DNA from: Thraustochytrium sp. TN22
Taxonomy: Eukaryota > Sar > Bigyra > Thraustochytrida > Thraustochytriidae
DNA length: 64,000 bases
Reading direction: 5' to 3'
Assembly: GCA_013306675.1 (NCBI GenBank)
Contig: JABLUY010000113.1
Location: forward strand, 49,907-113,906
This document shows positions 57,675-64,000 of this stretch, piece by piece (within the stretch, counting starts at the first letter, position 1; every line of letters begins with the position of its first letter). The translations under genes and the position numbers were made by a program. The notes under the pieces are model-generated. The model was given only the letters and a program-made list of their open reading frames with translations. It did no database searches and was not told the origin of the DNA.

Positions 57675-59531
57675 ATGCGCGAGGCGGCGATGCAGGTAAG
57701 CCAGGCTCACCGCAACGAGAACGAGGACAGCGACAGCCTGGGCAGCTCGAGCGATGACGAATCTCTTCAGGAGGAGGAGCACGGCATGGGCAACGCGGGC
57801 TCCTTCAAGCAGTCTGCTGAGAGCCAGGACCCGCAGGATGTTCACGGGCCGGTTGCTGCTGGACAGCCGGATGCCGTCGCGAACAAGTCCGACGACGAAG
57901 CCGCCTCTGTCCTGACGGCAACCGACGTTGAGGAGCGACACGCAGGAAGGGGAGCCCGCGCCAGAGGCCAGGGTGAAATCTACAGGCAGTCGCACGCCGA
58001 GACCGACGAATCCTACGAGGAGGACGAGGACAACGCGTATGAGGATGATGATGGGGACGATCCTGACGATGCCTCGTATGAGCCCGATGATGACGTTGCT
58101 GGCGCGGGCCAAGACGAGGAGGCGGGCCACGCCGCGCCCATCGAGCCGCGAGAGAAACGCGAGCGTTCCAAGCGGGACTTCTACAACCCAGGGCCCGTCC
58201 CTGCGACGAAGCGTCGCTGCTCATCGGCGGCAACTCGAGTCTTACTCGATCGACAGAAGGCGAAAAAATTCATCCAGTATTGCCTTAAACGCCTGGTCAT
58301 GGGCATCAAGGCAAAGAGGCCGGGCTGGGGCACCGCCGTCATCAGATTTGTCCAACAAAAGAGGGGCACCGGCGTGACCAGCATGTTCCTTGAGGTGGAC
58401 GATTTGGACTCTCACCCATTCAAGGTTCCGCGAAAGATGAGCCTCCGCAAGTTCGCCGAGGCGGTCAAGGCCGTAGGTGATTCCGAAGCCATCCTCAGAG
58501 GCACGGGTTCCGCCTCCAACCCGGCGGCCGCCGTCGTGAGGAGGAGCTCACTCAAGGTTCAGGACCTGCCCGAGGACCTCGCGCTCGAGGGTGAGATTGA
58601 ATTATGCGTGCAGACGGATGCTGCTCGCGCCTCGGACGAGCCTCATTCTGCCAATAGCGCCACGGCTGCAGGGCTTCTCGCGACCTCAAGCTCGGATCCG
58701 TCTTTCCTGTCGGCGCCGGCCATCGTGCCCACAAGCTCGCCCGTGTCTGCGGCGTGTCCTCCCGCTGCGAGCCCAGCCACGTCGTCGTCGAGCTCACCTG
58801 CGCCTGTCTCTTCTGCACAGGCCGGAAGTCGCTCCGCGCATTCCACTTTGCCTGCGCACGCGCCTGCTGCGCCATTGAGCTCCTCTGCACCCGCGTCTTC
58901 TGGAGCTTTTGCTCCCGCGTCGCCAGCGCAAGTTGCGCCTCGTGCCGCGTCGTCGCGCTCGGCTGTGCAAGTGCCGAGTGCGCCCTCGAACATGCCGTTG
59001 GCCCCGCCAGCGGTCTCGTCATCTTCACAGTCAGCGCATGATGCGGAAAATGTCAGGTCTTCAGGCCCGCAGTCGCCAGCGCTGTCTCCGGCGCTGGGCA
59101 CAACCTTTCGATCCACGTCGAGCTCCTCCTCTGCGTCTGCATCTGACCGTGCTCTCGAGACTGAGGGCGGCGACCTGGGCGACGACGCGGACCGCAACCG
59201 CGACATGAAGCGCAGGTGGGCGGATATGCAGGCTTTCTGCGAGAGAGAAAAAGCGGACAGCATCAGAGCGGCCGTGAGAGACGCTGAAGCAAGGGCTGAG
59301 AAGACGTTGCAAGCCGAGAAGCAGAAGAAGCGCAAACTCCGCGAGGAACTTGTAAAGGAGCGCGGGATGCGCAAATCACTGGAGGAAGAGCTCGCGCATG
59401 AGCGCGGGAAGCGCGAATCCGTGGAGGAAGAGCTGATGCATGAGCGCGAGAAGCGCAAATCTGTGGAGGAGGAGCTTGCAGTTCGGGAGAAGCGCGTCGA
59501 GCTCTTCAAGAAGCAGGCATCTTTATTGTGA
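57675..59531 (+). CDS. Acidic coiled-coil protein, window paralogue family member 3
   Basis: Predicted 618 residues; unknown family. Residues 10-165 are acidic (SDSLGSSSDDES, TDESYEEDEDN, DDDGDDPDD) and end in a basic cluster (REKRERSKRD, ATKRR). The shared domain (about 187-315) reads: RVLLDRQKAKKF, PGWGTAVIRFVQQ with W218, GTGVTSMFLEV, HPFKVPRKMSLRKFAEAVKA, SNPAAAVVRRSSLKV and LEGEIELCV. Residues 330-500 are Ala/Ser/Pro-rich. The C-terminus (about 510-615) is a coiled coil with three tandem repeats of a 15-residue unit of KxxxVEEELxHExxKR type. Closest relative in the window is the next gene downstream (60105-61493), same strand, so the pair looks like a local duplication. No enzymatic motif is seen. 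Confidence 0.72.
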   Translation: MREAAMQVSQAHRNENEDSDSLGSSSDDESLQEEEHGMGNAGSFKQSAESQDPQDVHGPVAAGQPDAVANKSDDEAASVLTATDVEERHAGRGARARGQGEIYRQSHAETDESYEEDEDNAYEDDDGDDPDDASYEPDDDVAGAGQDEEAGHAAPIEPREKRERSKRDFYNPGPVPATKRRCSSAATRVLLDRQKAKKFIQYCLKRLVMGIKAKRPGWGTAVIRFVQQKRGTGVTSMFLEVDDLDSHPFKVPRKMSLRKFAEAVKAVGDSEAILRGTGSASNPAAAVVRRSSLKVQDLPEDLALEGEIELCVQTDAARASDEPHSANSATAAGLLATSSSDPSFLSAPAIVPTSSPVSAACPPAASPATSSSSSPAPVSSAQAGSRSAHSTLPAHAPAAPLSSSAPASSGAFAPASPAQVAPRAASSRSAVQVPSAPSNMPLAPPAVSSSSQSAHDAENVRSSGPQSPALSPALGTTFRSTSSSSSASASDRALETEGGDLGDDADRNRDMKRRWADMQAFCEREKADSIRAAVRDAEARAEKTLQAEKQKKRKLREELVKERGMRKSLEEELAHERGKRESVEEELMHEREKRKSVEEELAVREKRVELFKKQASLL

Positions 59532-60104
59532 ACAAGTAACGAGTGAGCTATGCATGATCAGTCGTCGATCGAAATCGGCCATCTTGCTCCGTCTCAGTGC
59601 GAACGCCATGTTCAGCGTGACGGCTGAAGGCACCACGACAATCGCCCAGTTCTGTCTCGTCGGAAGGCGGAACAAGCAAGAGCCCGGTCCGAGTCACACT
59701 CGTCATATTGATTTTTTCTCGCGAATGGTCGCGCAACGTGAAACAAAACGAAGAGCGTCCGTCTCAAGCCCTTTGACTTGCAAAATGTCAAGGCACGCGC
59801 ACGCCAAAGTTGAGGAAGCGAAAAGGCCGCTCAAAGTCAGAGCCGTCCTGACAGTGAGGCGACGGAGAGTTCGTTCCCTCGGTTCCCTTTTAAGTAGAGT
59901 AAAAAAAGTGTCCGAGGGCCGGGGATCCCCCGCTCCCCTCGCGCTCCCGCGCCGCGCCTGTGCCGCTCTCGCTCTGTGCTGCTCCTCTGCGATGCAGCGT
60001 CCGCCCGTGGCGACGGCGGCCGCGACGCGCGCCCCAACAAACCCGCATCGATCGATCGTCTTGGCAGCCGCGCGCCGAGCCGCGTGGCTCGTGGCAACTG
60101 CAGG
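59532..60104. promoter_or_regulatory. Intergenic region between the two adjacent paralogues
   Basis: AT-richer than most 5' regions here. The stretch CTTTTAAGTAGAGTAAAAAA (about 59886-59905), about 200 bp before the next start, is the best TATA-like candidate. A CGATCGATCG palindrome lies near 60048-60058. No gene seen. Confidence 0.4.
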
Positions 60105-61493
60105 ATGGACGGCGTGGAGGCCGACGAGGCGTACGACTTGGACAGCAGCGACGTGGACAGCAGCGACACGGGCAGCTTCGAGGCGGCGGACAGCGGCGTG
60201 GGGACCTCGGGCGTAGCTGCGGAGCGAACGGCGGGCGAGGGGGGCGGCGACGGCGACGAGGAGGCCAGCCAGATGGTCCAGAGGATGCGCAAGGACAGCG
60301 AGCTGAGCTCCAACGAGAGTGAGCAGGAGAACGTGGAGAGCAGGGAGGCGCTGCCTAACCCAGAGTGGAATGATCGCAGACGAAGCCTGCGACCGAGTCC
60401 GCCCCCGACGGATCGCTATGGCGTTGGCGTGAGCGAGCCCTCGCGGAAGCCCCGCACCATCGCGCGCCACGCGCTGGGAGCGGGCGGCGCGAGCGATCAC
60501 GATCACGATGCGAGGGCCAGCACCAAACAGATTACTACGATTCGAAAGGAGCGAGTCTTGATTGATTCGTCGGCGGCGAAGGCGATCGTCGTGCGTGGAG
60601 CGAATCGCCTTGTCGACGAGATCACGGGGAAGAACCCAGACTGGGGCAGCGCGGTGGTCGAGTTCGTCCCGCACTCGCCTGGTCGCGGCACCACCAGCAT
60701 GCGCCTGAGTGTGAACGGCTCGTCCCGCGAGCCATTTACCATCCCGCTGAAGATGATTCTTGTGCAGTTCGTCAGGGCGGTTCAGTCGCTGGAGGATGCC
60801 GACGCCGTGCTCAAGAGCTTGACGTTCTCGTCCAATCCGCGGGTCGTTGTGACGAGGAGCTCGCTCGAGGTACGACAGCAGGCCAGGGGCCCTGCCCTCG
60901 AGGGTGAGGTTGAGTTCTGCGTGCTGGCGGGCACTGGAGTCGCCCCAGCCGGACCAGTTGCGCAGGCAGCGGCTCCTCTCGCGACGTCGAGCTCCCCCGC
61001 GTCTACGTCCATCACCGAGGTTGCGCCCTCGAGTTCCTCCTCGTCGGCAGAAAGTACGGATCGTCTTGCGTTGACTCGCTCACCTGCGTCGTCTCGCTCA
61101 TCTGCGTCGTCTCGCTCACCTGCGTCGGTCGAGTCTCACGTGGAGAACCACGGCTTTGACGCTATCGCCATCAGCGAGGATCGCTCACCGTGTGTCAAGA
61201 GCGTTTTCGCGATGCTGGAGCCCGGCATTCGCGCCGAGCTGGAGGCGCATTACGCAGAAAAGGAAGCTCGCCGGGTCGAGACGGCGGAGGCAGCCGCGAA
61301 AAAGAAGGCGGAGGCCGAGCTGCGGGCCAGCTTCCAGGAGGAGAGGCTCAAGCTCGAGGAGAAGCTCGCGGAGGAGCGCCGGAAGCGCATGAAGGAGAAG
61401 AAGCGGCGCAAGCAGCTTGAGAGCATGCTCGAGCCTGTCGCGGAGAAGATGGTGCGCAGGCGCCTGAAAAAGGCCAAGACGGCGAACGAATAA
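60105..61493 (+). CDS. Acidic coiled-coil protein, window paralogue family member 4
   Basis: Predicted 462 residues; unknown family. The acidic N-terminus (about 1-85: DLDSSDVDSSDTGSFEAADS) is shorter than in its paralogues. The shared domain (about 148-285) reads RVLIDSSAAKAI, PDWGSAVVEFVPH with W180, GRGTTSMRLSVNG, EPFTIPLKMILVQFVRAVQS, SNPRVVVTRSSLEV and LEGEVEFCV. Next comes a Ser/Pro/Thr-rich linker with SPASSRSSASSRS repeats, then FAMLEPGIRAELEAHYAEKE leading into a strongly charged coiled coil (about 375-460) and a basic end (RRRLKKAKTANE). Identity to the upstream neighbour is obvious by eye across the domain. ATG 60105 begins the acidic region; the frame is open further upstream but changes composition there. 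Confidence 0.72.
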   Translation: MDGVEADEAYDLDSSDVDSSDTGSFEAADSGVGTSGVAAERTAGEGGGDGDEEASQMVQRMRKDSELSSNESEQENVESREALPNPEWNDRRRSLRPSPPPTDRYGVGVSEPSRKPRTIARHALGAGGASDHDHDARASTKQITTIRKERVLIDSSAAKAIVVRGANRLVDEITGKNPDWGSAVVEFVPHSPGRGTTSMRLSVNGSSREPFTIPLKMILVQFVRAVQSLEDADAVLKSLTFSSNPRVVVTRSSLEVRQQARGPALEGEVEFCVLAGTGVAPAGPVAQAAAPLATSSSPASTSITEVAPSSSSSSAESTDRLALTRSPASSRSSASSRSPASVESHVENHGFDAIAISEDRSPCVKSVFAMLEPGIRAELEAHYAEKEARRVETAEAAAKKKAEAELRASFQEERLKLEEKLAEERRKRMKEKKRRKQLESMLEPVAEKMVRRRLKKAKTANE

Positions 61494-61643
61494 GGAGAGC
61501 AAGAAAACGAAGATTACGAGCACACAATCATCCGGCGGTCCGACATTAGACAGCAGCATCTTGGTCAACCCCAGGAGTCATCCGACGTCAGACACCGGGG
61601 CCATTCCCGACCGCAACATACGTCTCGGAGGACCACGCATCGC

Positions 61644-63590
61644 TCAGTTGCTGGCGTTGGCGTCGACGTGGCTGGACGGCTCTTGAGGCGGCTGTTGAGC
61701 CGCAGGCTTGGTGTCGGCAGCGTCGTGCGGGTCGATCGCGGACGAGTGTTGGGCGTCTGCGGGCTTGTCTTCCTCGGGCGGCGCCTGCTCCTTGCGGGCC
61801 TGGAGCGTGAGCTTGACGACCGTGCGGCGGATGTCGATGGGGTCGAGGAGGATGCTGGGAAAGGGTACGTAGACCTCGGTGTCGGCGGGCGCATCTGGAG
61901 CAAGGGCGCAGGCAAAGCGCATGCCAAGGCGGTTGAGACTGAGAAGGTCGGCGCGCTGGGCGTCGGGCCGCGCCATGCGCGCGAGCGTGAGATTGTCGCG
62001 CGCGTGGTCCTTGTTCATGTGCGCGACGGCGCGCTTGACGGCGGCCTGAAAGTCGGCCTCGTTGCCGGCCATGTGGCGGCGCGTGGTTGCGTCGCGCACG
62101 CTGGCCATGACGCGCACGCACCAGGCGAAGTCGGCGAGCGAGAGCCCGAGGTTGGCGGGCGTGGGCAGCAGGCGCTTGCAGTGGAGGTCGTTGAGGCGGT
62201 TCCAGCCGTCGGGCGCGCAGATGACGAGGTTGTGCGGGGAGATGGGCTGGTCGTAGCGCCAGACGTTGACCATGAACTTGGCGCCGTCGCCTGGCTTGGC
62301 GTCCGAGAGCGGGCAGCGCTGGCCAAACTGCGCGGCGAGCGCCTCGATGTCGTCCTCGCCGATCTTGGCGACGGACCAGGAGCGATAGCAGACGTCGGCG
62401 TCCGGGGCGGCGCGCTCGCGGTCCGAGGCGGTGGCGTCAAGGTCCTTCTTGAGGCGGTCGATGTGGGAGCGGAACTTGGAGTAGTACTTGTGCGTGGACC
62501 TGTCGCGCATGCGCGGCGCGAGCAGCGGCTCAAAGGGCTGGTCGGCCAGCGTGGTGATGACGCGCGAGGCGAGCGCCATGCCGAAGATGCTCGGGATGGC
62601 GCCCATGACGGGCATGACGCGCACGCGAAAGTTCTCCACGGCGCCCAGGTCCTCGGGGCGCTCGCCGGCGACCTCCTCGTCGAGCGGCAGTAGGTTGACG
62701 CGCGTGGTCTCGGAGGAGTAGAGCACCTCGACGCGCGAGCCGTCGGCGGTGAGCGCCGGCCCACCATCGGCCACCAGGCGCTTGCGCAGAAGCCAGCGCA
62801 GCTTGGACGCGAGCGGGTCGCGCACCACGTCGCGCAGCGCGCAAAAGTGCAGGCGCGTCGGGTCGGCGCGCGCGCCGGCGGCCATGGAGCTGATCACCGG
62901 CAGCCCGCGCTGCACGCAGTACGCCAGCAGGTCCGTCTTGGTGTTGGTGTCGTCGATGCAGTCCACGACGAAGTCCGGGTCGCCCTCCAGCAGGCGGTCC
63001 GCGGCGGCCGCCGTGAACATCTCGTTGCGCGCGTCCACCGTGCAGTACGGCATGAAGGCGGCGATGTGCTTTTGCAGCGCGCGCACCTTGGGCGTGCCCA
63101 CGTCGGCGCGCACCGCGACGGCGTGCCGGTTCAGCGACGAGAGCGTCACATTGTCAAAGTCCACGAGCCGCAGCCGCCGCACGCCGGCCCGCGCCAGCGC
63201 GTGCGCGCAGTGCGACCCCACGCCGCCCGCGCCCACCACCACCACAAAGCTCTGCTCCACGCGCTTCTGGCCCTCCTCGCCCAGGAAGACGCGCCCGCGC
63301 GACAGCTGCTCGTCCAGGAGCTCCAGCTCGCTCGCCGGCGCCTCTTTCAGCGCCGGCCTGGCCGCCGCAGCCTCGCCCTGCGCGCCCGTGCCGTCCTGCG
63401 CGCCGCCCGCGCCGCGCGCCGCGGCGCTACCGCCGCCCGCGCCGCCGCCCAAGCTGCCGAAGGCCGCTGCGCGCCGCCGCCGCTCGGCCTCTCGCGCGGC
63501 CGCCCAGGCGGCGCCCGCGCCCAGCGCCGCCGCGCCGCCCGCCAGCGCCAGCGCCAGCGCCCACCCGGGCCCCGCGTCCTCGCGCGCCAT
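61644..63590 (-). CDS. TcdA/Tcd1-type ThiF-fold protein with N-terminal anchor and DUF2470-like C-terminus
   Basis: Predicted 648 residues. The ThiF/E1-like domain (about 85-400) matches tRNA threonylcarbamoyladenosine dehydratase (bacterial TcdA, yeast Tcd1/2), which converts t6A to cyclic t6A at tRNA position 37: VVVVGAGGVGSH (G120-H127), LVDFDNVTLSSLNRHAV, VGTPKV, and VDCIDDTNTKTDLLAYC followed by GLPVISSMAAGARADPTRL. A hydrophobic segment at about 9-28 (WALALALAGGAAALGAGAAW) parallels the mitochondrial outer-membrane anchor of yeast Tcd proteins. Residues about 415-530 are unassigned. The C-terminal part (about 530-620) begins AVKRAVAHMNKDHARDNL, the HMNxDH hallmark of DUF2470, a domain otherwise joined to heme or FMN-binding split-barrel proteins. 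The start at 63590 is the Met before the hydrophobic segment; upstream frame is GC-repeat sequence. Confidence 0.82.
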   Translation of the reverse strand: MAREDAGPGWALALALAGGAAALGAGAAWAAAREAERRRRAAAFGSLGGGAGGGSAAARGAGGAQDGTGAQGEAAAARPALKEAPASELELLDEQLSRGRVFLGEEGQKRVEQSFVVVVGAGGVGSHCAHALARAGVRRLRLVDFDNVTLSSLNRHAVAVRADVGTPKVRALQKHIAAFMPYCTVDARNEMFTAAAADRLLEGDPDFVVDCIDDTNTKTDLLAYCVQRGLPVISSMAAGARADPTRLHFCALRDVVRDPLASKLRWLLRKRLVADGGPALTADGSRVEVLYSSETTRVNLLPLDEEVAGERPEDLGAVENFRVRVMPVMGAIPSIFGMALASRVITTLADQPFEPLLAPRMRDRSTHKYYSKFRSHIDRLKKDLDATASDRERAAPDADVCYRSWSVAKIGEDDIEALAAQFGQRCPLSDAKPGDGAKFMVNVWRYDQPISPHNLVICAPDGWNRLNDLHCKRLLPTPANLGLSLADFAWCVRVMASVRDATTRRHMAGNEADFQAAVKRAVAHMNKDHARDNLTLARMARPDAQRADLLSLNRLGMRFACALAPDAPADTEVYVPFPSILLDPIDIRRTVVKLTLQARKEQAPPEEDKPADAQHSSAIDPHDAADTKPAAQQPPQEPSSHVDANASN

Positions 63591-64000
63591 CGCCCTCCAC
63601 GTTGCTCTTCTGCCGGCGGCGCCAGTGGTGCCGCCGCGCCGCGCGCCGCGCCGCCATGTCGCGCCGCGGGGCCGGAGCCGCCGCCGCAGGCTCCGGCGGG
63701 CGCGCGCGCGGGGGGGGGGCCTTGCCCGCGCTTGCTCGCGCGCTCCCCGCGGCAGGCAGGCCGGCAGGCCGGCAGGCGGGCAGGCAGGCTGGAGTACTGC
63801 AAGCTCGCCGCCGCAGCGCGCCCACGACATGCCTTGCCCGGCGTGCGTCCCATCAGGTCTCGCGTCCCGCGCCAGCCCCGTCCACGCGAGCTGGCCCCGC
63901 GCTGCCGCCGGTCCGGCCGGCTCGCTCGCAGGGCGCGCTGCCGCCGCCCTTCGAGCTCCGCCGCCCCGCCGGCGCCGCCGCGCGCGCGCGCGCGCTCGCG
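63591..64000. promoter_or_regulatory. 5' region of the TcdA-like gene, window end
   Basis: GC-rich; a poly-G run near 63710-63719 and CAGG/CCGG repeats (about 63750-63790). The window ends in a CG alternating run. No gene supported. Confidence 0.4.

Overview
This window is nuclear DNA from a GC-rich, intron-poor unicellular eukaryote. Most genes are single uninterrupted reading frames on alternating strands, with short 3'-to-3' gaps and GC-repeat-filled 5' regions. The gene content is eukaryotic: carnitine palmitoyltransferase 2, PEX11, Serinc, an SR splicing factor, a Pol X polymerase, a TBC GTPase activator, PHTF and MYCBP homologues, a SYLF protein, and a TIR-like/TPR protein of a kind common in algae and stramenopiles. 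A thraustochytrid-like stramenopile or similar protist is my best guess, held with low confidence. I found no rRNA, tRNA or CRISPR.

Layout. 0-16 kb: a membrane-anchored M14 carboxypeptidase, a MORN protein divergent from a TIR-like/TPR protein with a C-terminal CaaX box, a SYLF protein, a two-domain AAA ATPase with glutamine at both Walker B glutamate positions, and CPT2. 16-33 kb: a divergent CMGC-like kinase, MYCBP, a VIT/VWA protein whose 3' end is tandemly copied downstream, two repeat-rich intergenic stretches of about 2.7 and 2.9 kb, a PH-like membrane protein, PEX11 and a single-pass acidic protein. 34-46 kb: an acidic coiled-coil protein, an SR protein divergent from a Pol X polymerase, a PHTF homologue and a second acidic coiled-coil protein. 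46-54 kb: a TBC gene whose 5' flank carries a complete hAT transposon (48220-52463, with 8-bp target duplication and imperfect terminal inverted repeats), then Serinc. 55-64 kb: a frameshifted RCC1-type pseudogene, two adjacent acidic coiled-coil proteins, and a TcdA/ThiF-type protein with an N-terminal anchor and a C-terminal DUF2470-like domain.

The two most notable items are these. First, four genes (34457-36250, 44184-46337, 57675-59531, 60105-61493) appear to form one undescribed paralogous family: acidic Ser/Asp/Glu-rich N-terminus, a shared central domain of about 120-140 residues, a low-complexity linker and a charged coiled-coil C-terminus. Second, the hAT element can be delimited to the base, and its terminal repeat places an in-frame ATG directly upstream of the TBC gene. 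CPT2 and PEX11 point to peroxisomal/mitochondrial fatty-acid metabolism; otherwise the genes look like a typical unlinked eukaryotic mixture, not an operon-like system.
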